Shown here one piece after another: positions 48,984 through 61,759 of a stretch of DNA of 64,000 nt (positions within the stretch are counted from its first letter, which is position 1; every line of letters starts with the position of its first letter). Location: contig NC_051103.1 in the NCBI RefSeq assembly GCF_901709675.1, positions 5,441,501-5,505,500 of the forward strand, read 5' to 3'. A model generated the notes under the pieces. That model made no database searches. It was not told where the DNA came from and worked only from the letters and a program-made list of their open reading frames with translations. A program made the position numbers and the translations under genes. The stretch comes from Syngnathus acus (Eukaryota; Chordata; Actinopteri; Syngnathiformes; Syngnathidae).

Positions 48984-51900
48984 ACCAGAGGTAACAATGC
49001 AAAAAAAAAAAAAAAAAAAATCAATCAATACAAAAAAAAAGTCAAAAGAGCGCTAGCTACAGATTCGGCTTCAAGCGTCCATTCAACTCCATCTGGCTCG
49101 CCATCATGTATTGCATCATTGCAGTGATGTCACTTTGACTACAGCAGCAGCAGCACAGCAACACAAAATGCACACAAAACTGGTTTTCTTCACTCGCTCA
49201 CGTGTCCTCAAATGTGCAGACTCCTACGGTGCACTAGCGCCAATTAGTCACCATATCAAACCTAACCTCAGCCCAACCAATCTCATAGCTGGTTTGCTCT
49301 ACCAATACAGTACATTCATTTTTGTTGTTGCTGTTTTTCGCAGTCTTGGGATCATGTGTGTGTATCCGTGTAAAGCTTCAAATACGCATACAGTCATGCA
49401 TGGGTGTAGTTGACAGACGGGACGGGACAAATTTGTTTTTGCACGCCCCCTTTCTCAAATGATAGCTACGCCCCTGCAGTCCTGAGTGCAATAGCATAAA
49501 AGGCAAAAAGAGAAAACACACACTTGAAGAAACGGGAAATAGCCGTTCACGTTGTTGTCGTCTGACGTACCTCTGTTGTTGTTGTCGTCTCTCCCTTCAG
49601 GTTGTGTCATATCACGCGTGTGTATGTGGGCTCTTTTTTTCCTACATGTTACACACAAAGTCTCAATGCCGTCTGAGTGTCGTGTTTGTGTTGTTGTGTG
49701 TGGCTTACTTTTGGTTCTTACGCCTTTCCCCCCCCCCCTCTCTTGACAATGTGTTTAACAATGTGACTCCCCTCCCCCCATGGGCCTTAGGAAAAACACA
49801 CTGCAACTTTGCAATACATATTTATCATTGATTTGTAGGAAATGTGTACACTTAGAATTTACACAAAAGTATTGGGACACATGGCATTAGACCACAACTA
49901 GTTTTCATTTTTTTCCAAGAGTAAATTGATTACTCTTTCCAAGTGACCTCTGTTGTTGAAAAGTGTCATTTTTCCAAGATCAAAGGTCACTGGGGTAAAG
50001 GGGAGACATTAAGGTCAAAGGGGATAGTACTTCTGCAAACAACGCCAACGCCAAGCTAAAGGCACTCAGTGCCAGACCAAAGCTTTGTGCTTTATGACCT
50101 TCATCAATCAGGTTCCCGCTGTCATCATCATCATCATCTCCAAGATCGAACACGGTGTCGCTGGCGCTTAATGCTTCGGAAATACTATTCCCCAGACCGT
50201 GCGACTGAGCTTTCCGTGCCAAGTGTAGCCCAAAGCTTCATAACTCTCGGCGTCCTGTGCTGCCAGCTTGAAAGAAATGACATGAAATACGGGCTTGAAA
50301 GCAACACTTGGTAGCGAAAAGTCTTTGCACAATACAATCCGAGATTACAAACGCAGGCAGGTAGAATTAAAAAAAAAGTGGCTGCAAGGTAAGCATTTAG
50401 CGTTCACAGACAATGCTACACTTTTAGATGATTTTGTAAAAATAGAAATATATGAGCGCAGATGAATCCCTCTTTAAAGTAAAGCAGGATTTAATAGCAT
50501 CCAAAAAAATACAAAAGTACAATACAGTAAACCACACAATGTGATTCTTGCTAACGTAGAATTTTATAGAGAGGCTAACAGATAGTCGCAGTGCAATATA
50601 TATATATGAACACAAATGGTGGCGCAACACATGTAGCCAGACACTGTCAATGCAATCGCAAAATTATATGAGGAGTCTTCCTGCTTTTTTTTTTTAAAGA
50701 GGGATTAAAGTTATTGTTGTATGCTGCAGGTATGATTTCTTTCCTAGACAAACGCTTCAGGTGGTTTTGCCAAGCTTTATGTGTTCCTTCAATTTTGATT
50801 GTGGGCCATCTTGGCTTCCTGTGCTCTCAATGCAATACACTATATGCATGGCTAATTTTATACGGTTAGACAGTGGACGACTGGAGACCGACAAGGAACT
50901 CCATCTTGTTGATTCTCTCTCTGTGAAGCTTATTTCATTTTTTTCCTCTTTGCTGCTTTTTATTTGCTTACAAGTTGTGTGTAACTTAATTTTTGTTGTT
51001 TTTGTGAGACTATTTTATTTTTATTTTTTTTGTATGGTGTTTTATTTGTAGTTTTTTTGGTTTTGTTTTGTAGATTTTATGGCTAAGTTGTATATATTTT
51101 GATTTTTGGTGTCATTTACTGTCCGGTTGAATTCTTAAGTTTTGTGCAGCACACTTTTTATGTTCTTGTCAGTGAAGATAACGTGCCCAAATGAAATCAC
51201 ACGAATATAGAAGAGATTTTTTTCAATAATAATAATAATTTGTGTTTCAATTATGGGTTAAATAATTCCATATTAATATGTTCTCTATTACTACCGATTT
51301 TTAGCAAGTTAGTCAGCCAATACAACATATCGCATTGAATATTTTTACGTCGTTTTCTTTATTGGTCCCTGTAGTAGTCACATTGAGTTATTAATTATGG
51401 CCATAATTGACAGTCTCCAACCAAACGTGATATTTTCTTTTCAAGTGATAACACTTGTCTCCATTGTCATATCACCTCATCATGATATACTGCAAATATT
51501 CCCTTTTTCTGAGCCAGATTAAGTTTGTTTCAAAACAGAACTAGCAATATGCTACGTAAAGTGAGTTTAAAAAACATATCGATCCACATAATACTTTTTT
51601 TTTTTTTTTTTTTTATAACTTCCGATATGACCTTTAGGCCGACGTCAACAAATGCTTTATCAGCAGAGTACTGAATTACAGATGAGGTATGCCTAATAAA
51701 GCGGTCACATTTCCTCCTCTGGATCGTGGCCTACGACTGTGGTCCCGGGGCAGATCAATTGTTTTAATTACCGGTAACTGGAGTCGGCAGCTTCTTTAAC
51801 AGGCAATTGATCTCATGAAGCTGCTTCAACAAGCAGGCGCATAACGCTACTCGGACACTGGCACTAAATTCGATACTCTTGGTTTTGTTGATGAGTCAAG

Positions 51901-53399
51901 TCCGATTATTTGCAGTGTTTTACCCCCCCCCCCTCTCTTTTATTCCCCTTTGTGCCCCCCTTCTCCATCAGCGTCGTCTTCCGCGATTAACGCTCATTCT
52001 TCCATCCCATCTCCAGGCCACCACTGCAGTGCAAGTGTATCTTAAAGTCCGACTAGGTAGGTATGTGTGTCCCGACCCGGTGTCAAGTGTAGTGTCTTTC
52101 CCCCTGATTAAAAAACAAGCCCCAAAAGTAGCAAAGGGTTTCTGAGTAAAGACACTCGTTACCATGGCGATGAGTTGACCGTGACAGACTGCAGTGGCCG
52201 AGAAACACGATGAGCACTTTTTTTGTCGTCTTCTTTTTGTGCTCGCTAACCGATACTGTTATATTCATCATTGTAAATATTTTTTATTAATACTGAACGT
52301 CATTCGTCATTTATTTCATGTTCCACATGACATGTCATTGATTCATTTTTGACAAGTGTTTCAAATTCAATATAATTGGGACCAAAAACAAAATCTATAT
52401 CATTTTTTATGCACTCCCTTTCGTCGCTACTTTTGGGTGCTAAGCGGTTCCCCACCTAAAAAAAACAATCTTCCTGCAACAGCTTTTTATTTATTTATTT
52501 TGAAAAGTTCAGCCCTAGAAAATGCATCATCAATATTTTACCGAGGTACCGTTTGGCTAATGCGCTTGAGCGAGTCTAAAAAAGTATTTTTTTAAAAAAA
52601 GGAAAAGAAAGGGCTTTTATTTATGGTTGGGGTCAATCAAAGCAGTTGTTTTTGTCGGGTAGTGCGGAAAAAAAACTTTCTCTAGTTCACTTTTATGGCT
52701 GTTTTTTTTTTTTTTAATTCAAAACAAGAACACTTAGCAGCATGCATTTACAAACAAGACTAAACTCGTGCGGAGAAGCTTGGCAGTTTTAATTTTTTTA
52801 ATGTTGACCATCTGAAGTTTAGAATACCAAAAAGCTTAAAGGATACCTTTGGTCATTAGCCATATTAACATTTTCATGGCTTAATCAAATCCCTGAAGTT
52901 TATTTAAAAAAAGCAACTCATGTAGGAAATAAATGGCTTTTAGTAAGTGTGACATGGAAATACCGGGAGCATCCATGTTGCTTAGTTTGTAACCCGGATC
53001 AGGAAGCTGCGTGACTTCATGCGGTCAACTCCTTTTATAACATTTTTCAGGGATTATTTTCTACTGTCCTGGCCCAGCATTGTCTAAATCACTTGTCATG
53101 CAATGACAGTTGCTTTATTCAATGGGCCTTTGAAAGCAACTAACTTGGATGTTTAAAAAAAAAAAAAGAAGACATATCATAACTCGCATTTTCTTGTTTT
53201 GTCCTGTCTGTTTTGTCTGTGTCTGTCTCCTTTTGTATGTCGTTATGATTTCACAATACTTTCCATTTTCTTTTCATGCTGAACTATTGTGTAAAAACTG
53301 TGGAAATTGTTCTTCAAATTTGATTTTTATTAACCCCCCCCCAACACACACAATGTCGTAAATCAATATTACGAAATGTAGCTACGAGCTATGAGAATT

Positions 53400-53640
53400 C
53401 TCGCAGTCTGACGAACGTGACGGGGGTGTCGGGCTCATCTCTGCGGTTAGCTCCCATCACGAGCCCGCCTTTCGAAAGCTACGAGGCGCCGGGCCCGTTA
53501 CGCCGCTGCCGTTCCCCCATCCCTTCCATTTTGTAACAAGATGGCCGCACAAGATCGGAAGCTAAACGATGCTAGCCGGGCTCGGCTAACGTTTAAAAAA
53601 TCTCCGACGAAAACCGATAGCAATAAGATCACGTGAACTT
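53400..53640. promoter_or_regulatory. CpG-rich block with a YY1-type motif
   Basis: Dense in CG dinucleotides in otherwise AT-rich DNA and contains AAGATGGCCGC at 53538-53548, close to the YY1 promoter motif AAGATGGCGGC. No open frame starts here that resembles a known protein. Confidence 0.35.
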
Positions 53641-55229
53641 GAATGTAGACAAAATGACCTCTCGTCTTGTGACTTTATAATGCATGCCTTGGGTTAGCAA
53701 ATAAGGTCGGAAAAAGAAAACTTTAGCGATAAGTTTTATTGAATTAAATGTAAACACAAATGTAATTGTATCACTGCCTAAAACATGTTTCGCACAAAAA
53801 AAGCCACAAAAAGTGGATGCACAGATTTGTTACTTTATGTATAAAAAGCATACACGCAAGGGTTGTGCGATATTATCGTTTTTAGACTCATTAGAAGAGT
53901 GTTGCCCACCAATAAGCGACTCATTAATTATTGATGACGTTTTATAATAACTATATGAATTCATTCAGGTTTATTTACTGTCACATTGTTGTGTCCTCCA
54001 CATATGCAAGAAATGTGCAATATTCTTTTAAGCCGGAGAACAAGCTGTGCAGATAAAGTACCTTTGTAAATATCGTTTTTTCAATATATTAAAAAAAAAA
54101 GTACAGACTTACAAATCATTACGATTACAAAAATGAGCCAATCGTATGTCCTCTTGGTTGTCGCGAAATGTAAGAATTTTGTGTACTTTTCCCGCGTTTA
54201 GATTTTGACTTACAAAATTCCGTTTTGACATTGGGTGATTGCTCAACCTAAAAGGAAGGATGAGAAATCAATGTGCTTCCAAAATAGATTTGCATGCCCG
54301 GCTCGCCCGATTATTGAGGATTGTGAATATGTACAGGGTTTAGTCTTACTTACAATCTTTACAAAAAAAAACGCAATTCAAGCATGAAAAGAGTTTCCAA
54401 TTAATTTCAAGAAAAAAAAAAGGACTCTACTAATGGGCACTCGGCGTCCATGCTTCAATGCTCTTCGTAGTCTGGTCCAGTACCTAATACTCGCTCGCTC
54501 TCGGCGGCTAAAAGCCTCCGTAAACATTCAAGCACACTCCCTTTTTTGTGACAATGTTGTTCTTTTTGGGGGTGGGAGAACTTTTTTGTGTTGCACTCAA
54601 GAGAAATGTCCCTGTGTCTTTTTGTTCTCAGGAGATCTTTTATTTGTTGACATACTGTATGTGACATTTTGTGTTGAGGATGTGGCCAAAAGTGGCCAAG
54701 TTTGAAGATTAAAAAAATAATAATAATAAACAGACGGGTAGGCAGATAAGCAATAAGTAAGTGCCTCTATGAGGCCCCCATGGAGGTTCTGATGTCAAGT
54801 TAGGAGTCCATACTAATTAGCTAGATTTAACTAGCTACACTAGATGTACTGTCAAAGCGATGCTCGTAACATCTGTAAGTTGAATTCATCATGTTCACAT
54901 GTGAATACATTAAAGTCATGTGACAGACATTCAATCAATTGTCGGTATTGCAAAAGTTGCTCACAACTATTTGAACGTACGTTTTCTTATTTTCCTCTAA
55001 CGCTCGTGTTTTTATAATGTTTTCAACTCTTGTGGTTAATGTACTGTACAGTGCTTCACAAATGTATTAGACACTGCAAAAAAAAAAAATGTTTCTACAT
55101 ATAGATAACGGAAACATAAAAAAAATATTTTGCTATTTACTAATGTTGATTTACAGCAACTCTGCTGGTGGTCTAGTACATTTAAGCACTAAATCTTAAA
55201 CGTGTCTTTGTCAAAAAAAAAAAATTAGT

Positions 55230-55478
55230 CACTGGCGGAGCTGGGGTTGGGGGCACTGGAAATATGCTTGACACTCCCCCGGGTGCCGGATCAGATAATT
55301 GGCTTTGGGTGTTTTCCCATTTTGCAAGCTTTCCCCTTGTATAATCAATGTTTATCAGCATTTTCTGAATATTTGCAATATAAACAAATTTGCAAGACCC
55401 CCTGAGATATCCTTGGCCACCCCATAAGCCCCCAACCACCCCCTCCACCAAGGAAAAATAATCCTAGCTCCGCCAGTG
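55230..55478. mobile_element. Non-autonomous hAT-type MITE
   Basis: A 249-bp unit with terminal inverted repeats CACTGGCGGAGCTGGG and, inverted, CACTGGCGGAGCTAGG (15 of 16 matching). It is flanked by AAATTAGT (55222-55229) and AAATTAAT (55479-55486), an 8-bp duplication with one mismatch, as expected of hAT elements. It has no coding capacity. Confidence 0.8.
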
Positions 55479-58400
55479 AAATTAATGTGTGTTTGAAGGG
55501 ACAAAAATACACTAGTCATGATATTTTTTTGTCATCAAATTTTTATATTGAGAATGCTAATTAGTCCTTTTTCTGCTGCGCTGTGGATGAAACTTTTTCT
55601 TTTTTTTTTTCCCCCTCAAACTGAGCTCAAATTCATCCTTAATCTTATAATCTCTATTAACATGACACTCATAGAGGATAATATTTCCAAAACGGACTAT
55701 TTGACAGAAGAAACCACGTGGTTCATTTTAGACAAGCTCAAATGTATTTTCCAAGCAGATTTTCCTTGAAGACAACAATGGTAGAACACGGCGAAGGCAG
55801 AGAGAAGAACCACCACAAAATTGTGTCTAACAACAATGTTGTATTGATTCCTTCAATGTGCCCATGAACAACATCACATGTATGTGTTTGTCCATCTGTC
55901 CGAAATTGTTTCATTCATTCTGACAGTTAAACGGCAGTGTGCACAGGTAATGCTAATTACTTCCCTACCTGAGTGAAATGCAAAAAAAAAAAAGAATGCT
56001 CGTCTGCTATAATCCAATGTGCTCATGTTTTACATTTCTGATTGTTAGCTGAGTGTGATTATTCATGACTTTCTGTTCTTGTCTTCACAGTGTTAAGTTT
56101 CTAGCGTTGGCCTTCTCTCTGTAACGAGGAGTCATTAAGCGGTTAACACATATTTGCGGCGGGAGCCACGTAGGCGGCGAGCGTGACGTGGATGGACGTT
56201 TTAAAGGAGATGCTCGGGGGTCACGAGAGCGAAAAAGAAAGAGAGGGGAGAGGCCTCACGTTTAATCATGAATTCCCAAAATTCACACCGTCTGCTCCTG
56301 CTCACGTCGTTACCAAAGTAGCCTCGGAACTCCGACCACCACTTTTTTTTTTTTGTGTGACCCTCAACCTTTTTTGGGCCAATTGACTGAACATTGCACT
56401 GACACACTTTGGGAGGAAAATCAAAAAGGACACATTCCAGATGACATCACCATCAACATGTTTCCAGAAAAAAAAAAAAAAGGAAAACTTTGTCTTCACA
56501 AGGGACTGAATGAACAATGTAGCATCTCTGCTAACACCGTAGCATCTGTTGGCCGGGACACGACTTGACCTTGGATTTATGCAGAGTCGAGGTCACGGCT
56601 CTCCTGACATCCGTTCCAGTGAAGAAGTAAAACACCCCAACAGTACATGAGAGACGGGTCTTAACCTTCAAGGAAAATCCCAATGACCCGCATAAAGATC
56701 AAGTTTAGCGCCCGTCTCTGAAACTTAGTCTTCCATTCAACTTCTATAAAACGCGATCATTTAAAAGCTACGACGTCAAAACGAAGCACATGTAGCATTG
56801 ACGCGGTTTGACCTTCAGCCTGCCCTACAAGACTTTTTTTTTTTTTTTTTCTCTCATGTACTGCAAAGGGGGGAAAGGAGGGGGTCAAATCCAGAAGGGG
56901 AGGGGAGGATCTCGCTGAATGACCTTCCGCGATGTCATCAAGATTAACTGAAACGAGCCCACTTGGGTTTGAACTGCCACTTGCATCCATGAAGCACATT
57001 GAAGCAAAATTAGAGCGGAAAATAAACTCAAGGAGAGCGGGAGCTCGGGACCACTCTTGTCAGTCTTTGGTCCAATCCAATCTGCTTCATTTGTAATGAA
57101 GAGGTGAATGGACAGCCCCCCCCACCCCCGCCCCAAGGACACTTTTGCAAAAAGGATTCAATTGAAAGGGACCAATCAGATTAATAGCCCCCCCCCCCGT
57201 CCCCGCACCCCAGCACGCACAAAGGCCTACACTGCCAACGAGGCACAAGAACCCCCCCAGATGAATACTGCCCAAAATGTCTCGTCGGCATCTCTTGCTG
57301 CCCCGGCGGGCCGCTTGACAGGCGAGTCGATGTCACGGCGAGGACGGCCCCGGCAGGCGGAGCCATCAAGGAGCAGAAGCGGACCAAATATAGTGCAAGT
57401 GTACAAAAAAAAAGAGAGAACAAATATATATTTTGATAAAACAAATCTAAGTATGGCTAAGATGGTCCAGGATGGAGAATATCAGATGCAAAATGTGAAA
57501 ATTTGCCATAAAAAAAAAAAAGTCCACGGGGGAAAAAAAATAACAAGGTTGGCAGACTTCAAATGGACTCATGCACTGAGTGGAAAAACAGCAAAGACAT
57601 CGAGGTACAATGGATGCCCCCCCCCTCCCCTTCAACAAATGAGGGGAAGGGGGGGGGGGGGCGTGGTGGTGATGCATTTTTGTAACTTTGTTTACCAGCA
57701 TGACTACTTTGCATGACTGTCTTTTCTGCAAACCCTTAGTTGAAGACAAGGGTGCTAGAGATACAAAAACATATATATAAAATGAATTTAAAAAAAAAAT
57801 GTTATATGCAATTCATGTTTAAAAAAAAAAAAAAAAAAGATTCTAATGAAAGAGAAGATATATTTTGTTTGGAAAAGTTGAAAAAAAATGTGAATATTGA
57901 AACATGTATGTTTGCAAGGTTACACCCTGAGCTACGTTTTGTTGGATGAAATCTCTGCTTCTACTGCCCTACTTTCCTCATTCCACGAACATAGTTTGAC
58001 TATTTTTAACACGCTATATTTTGCTAACATCTCATCAAGCGTCGCCATTATCATCACCCGAGACTTTGCCGAACCGTTAGCTTGCGCGCAAGAGTCGAAC
58101 CGTTTGCACAACGACCGTAGCAGCAACTAAAAAAAAAACAACATAAAAAAAAGAAAAAAGCTCTCTGTACTTTGACTGCTTGAGTAACACTCATAGTTTT
58201 GTTTTTTCTTTGGCAATAATACGAAGAGGAGTCGACTGTAGCAGGGAAAACCAAACGGAGTAGCTTTCGGGTCTCGGTTCTGTTCCACTTAACGGAAAGA
58301 TAACAAAGGATGGATATGCAGTGGTCAGGCCAAACCAATTTGGAACGCTGGTCAAACTTTTTTTTTTCTGAGCGTTTACATTCATACTTTTTTTTTTGGC

Positions 58401-60286
58401 CTTTCCATGATCAACTTTCTTAATGTAGGGAGGAAAAAAAAAAATTGCATGCTGATAATCTTAAAGCGGGTGAGGAAGCGGACAGCATTTTGACATCGCC
58501 TCTGTTAATCATGAATCCTAAAAAAAAAAAAAACAATGACCACTGTGCTGTGTCGTAGAGCAGAAACGTCGTCTTCCTCCCAGAGGCAAATGGCAACACA
58601 CTCGGAGTGTGTAAAGGTAGCTTGTCTTACGTTGTATTTTTTTTTTTTGACAGTCTTGCATCATCTTGACACATCATCAAACGAGACCCAGAGCTTCCAA
58701 AAAAAAAAAATGATGTCAGTCACGTGGCGAAGATACGAGATCCCAGTGCCCACCGAGGAAAAGCTGTTGTGTTATTGATTTGTGACCAAATCCTTCTTCC
58801 ATTCAAGCCCTGCTGGTTCAGGGCCGCTGAAGGTTTCTTCTTTGCATTCCCGTAGTGTCGCGACTTGGAGAGCTGGCCGGTGTGTGACACTCACAAGTGT
58901 TCACGTAGATCTCTACGCTGGCCTTACAGGGTCTGAGTGCAACCCAAAAAAAAAAAAAAAAAAAGCGGTGTCCCATATGTGTCACTCATTGTTATTGTTT
59001 GTGTTTTTTTTTTACAGTTTCCATCTCAAAAGACAGTTATAGCCGCCGGGGTCAAAGAGGTCAGAGGTCAAAACGGTGCATGCAGAAACTCGTCACCCAG
59101 GTGTGTTTGTTTCAGGTCGAGAATTGTATTTAATCATATCTCATCTGTTCGCATCAAATTTATGGGCTATTTTTTTTCCATGTATGCTTTACAATATTAA
59201 GTTTCGAATTTAAAAAACAATCAATCCGATTAATTTGTGTTTTTGTCAGGTGCTTGTTTAAATAGTTTTTTTGTTCATTTGAAAACACCGTATGCAATCT
59301 GCACCAGGAATGCCACTGATTGACACTTACTGTAATGCTCTCTAGGGCGCAGATATTTTTTGGACTGTGTGTCTTGGCAAAAAAATGATTTGACATTATA
59401 AAGCGTGCGGAGTAATCCATCGGTTTTTCTATCACACGCCGCCGCGCACGGGATATTGCAGAGTGACGTCACGCATTCCCCATAAGCGTTCCAAAGATAA
59501 AAAGATGTACTGGAGAGGAATAGGAAGACGAGGTGGTCACTGAGGTATCCGGATTTTATTTTTTCAAACGCCGTAACGCATCGAGAACTGTATACAGTAT
59601 ATTTCAACGGAATGTTCATGATGGATCTTTTTATATTTTCAAGAGCGGGATAGAGAGAGAGAGCGAAAATAGAAACATATCAATAAAAGTGTCATAACAT
59701 ATTTCTACTACTGAGACTTAAAAATGTATGAATGTCAATGCGAACTAATGTGAAATCAATCTCCTTGAATGAATTAACTGGTTATAAATCATGAGATGCT
59801 TTTCTTTTTTTTTTCTTTCTTTTTTTTTTTTCCAGAGACGTTGAAAATTGCTTCAAATCATTGAGAAGAACTTAAATAAATGGGGAAAATTCATGACCTT
59901 TGTGCTATTTTTGTTTCCGGCCTGCTGGGGAAAGTCTTCCAAAATATACCAGGAGAATACCGAAAGGCATTAATTACTCATAATTCCTGCTAAATTCTCG
60001 TGAGAGCGCATTCCGAGGGCACGTGCGAGCGCGCCGACAGTTAAGCGTGCCAGTCGGGTCCAGGATCCCGCCGCACGGTGATGGATGTAATCCAAGTTGA
60101 AGCGTGAACACAATGAGAAGTCCTTGAAGAAAGTGAAAGACGACACATGCAATTGCAAGTTAAACGATACGGCGTGATGTATCGGGATGACAGCATTTCC
60201 AAGAAGCAGTATAGCGACCTCCTCATTTTAGCATCTGAAAAGTCAAGACATGTCACATGATGCTGATCTATGATTTTTACTGTAAT

Positions 60287-60339
60287 TTTTTCCAACGATA
60301 TCTGAGAAGGATGATGTCAAGTCATTGATATCGTGGAAA
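60287..60339. repeat. Short inverted repeat (hairpin)
   Basis: TTTTCCAACGATATC is followed after 24 bases by GATATCGTGGAAAA, a 14-bp stem with one extra A in the left arm. Confidence 0.6.
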
Positions 60340-60399
60340 ACGGATGCCACGCAGCTCCCATCCCAATGTGACATTTTGAAACCGATACGGAATAGTTGG

Positions 60400-60715
60400 C
60401 GACGTACGCAAGGGGCTTTATATATGGAGTGTCGGATGTCTGACATCATACTGGGCCTCCTTTCAAAAATGTTTTCCACTATGAATGTGACCAACTCAAT
60501 TGTTTTTTTTAAAACTATTTTCGAGAGGGGAAGTAAAAAATAAACAACTGAAAGAGGGTGTGCACACTTTTGCAACCATGTCATTTATTTGTACTCTTGG
60601 AAGTAAAATAAAAAAAATTAAAAAATAAAAAAGTCAATTGGGTTGTGCGGTCACGTGATTGGTAGAAAATAAATTTCAGTGTCTTGGCCTTAGGGGTGTG
60701 TAGACTTTTTATATT
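60400..60715. repeat. Dispersed fish repeat relic, copy 2
   Basis: Contains GGTGTGCACACTTTTGCAAC and ends TTAGGGGTGTGTAGACTTTT, as in copy 1 near 34270. These phrases recur at ends of a common teleost repeat, from memory. Borders are approximate. Confidence 0.45.
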
Positions 60716-60840
60716 CATTGCATGGGCGTTTATAGGTACATCAGATATGTATGTGTGCGTGTCCTGTGACTAAATGCAGCAATGCTGGCAGAGATATTTT
60801 GTTTCCCCCTCCCTCATCCCTTCTTTTGGTCCCAAACACT

Positions 60841-60855
60841 ATCGCCCTCTAGTGG
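60841..60855 (-). promoter_or_regulatory. Candidate CTCF site upstream of kcna7
   Basis: The minus-strand reading CCACTAGAGGGCGAT matches 14 of 15 consensus positions and is among the best matches in the window. Confidence 0.45.
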
Positions 60856-61759
60856 TCTGCCGAGATGAGTTCAAGGGGGAAGAAGAGACTCTCATGGTAT
60901 GTTTTACACAGCCACACTAAATTTACAACTAGTAAGTGCCCGCAGACCGGGTTTCGTTATTTCACCCAGTGATCACTGTTACGATTATTAATAACATCAA
61001 CGGTATCCGAAGTGAGTAATATTTAATGCACTGATATTTTTATTTAGTGTCAATGACGTACAAGTTATTTTTTTTATTGTTCAGGTCTGACTATTTATGG
61101 ACGTCCGTGTCATAGACAAATGTGAAAATGGAAAGAGCGGTGAAATGGACTGAACTGGTGGAAGACACATCGTTGAGCTTGGAGAAGGCTCGTCGAGAGA
61201 AGCTCAGAAGAAGGCTAACAAAGTCCAAGGGATCTGGACGGGGATTCCATAGGAGGGCTGCGAGGGACCCCGGCCAGATTATTGAGCTCGTTGGCGAAGC
61301 CAACACCGAGCGCTCCCATGCACATTTGACACCTGATAGCTGCCACCGAAGCTTGTGTTACTCCATTGCTAAAATGGGGGGGGGGGAAAGGAGGAGGGAG
61401 GGGTCGAACCGAGATTGAATTTCCTCAGAACAGCATTCCTGAAAAATTTCAAGAGTGGACAAACATGAGGGCACACGGGACGGACAATATTGTGGATGTC
61501 GCTCGAGCAAACAAGTGGCGCTGGAGGACCGACAGCGGCGATTTATTTGAAGGACGCCACGGACAGAGAACCCGCCAAGCAGCAGAAGAGGAACAATGTG
61601 AGAGCTCAAGTTGAGGTCCAGTGAGTAGAAGATCTCCTTTTCTGCTTCCCTGAGCAATGCTAATTAACCGCATCCACTCACGGGACTGTCACTTTGGTTT
61701 CAGGCCATCTAGACTCGCAGTTCCACAGGAGAGCCGTCGGCAGGGCACTCGAACTTGGG

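Larger units (their letters stand above)
48984..61759. other. Gene-free interval, kcnc3 to kcna7
   Basis: About 12.8 kb with no recognised coding exon. The left part is probably kcnc3 3' UTR. It contains many A/T homopolymers, a half repeat end at 49861, a CpG-rich block near 53400-53640, a hAT MITE at 55230-55478, a repeat relic ending near 60715 and a candidate CTCF site at 60841. A likely non-coding kcna7 exon ends near 61619 with a GTGAGT donor. Confidence 0.5.

Noticed and set aside
61122-61418. 98-codon open frame upstream of kcna7 as a separate gene
   Set aside because: No resemblance to a known family and it lies in the probable kcna7 5' UTR; it may be an upstream frame only.
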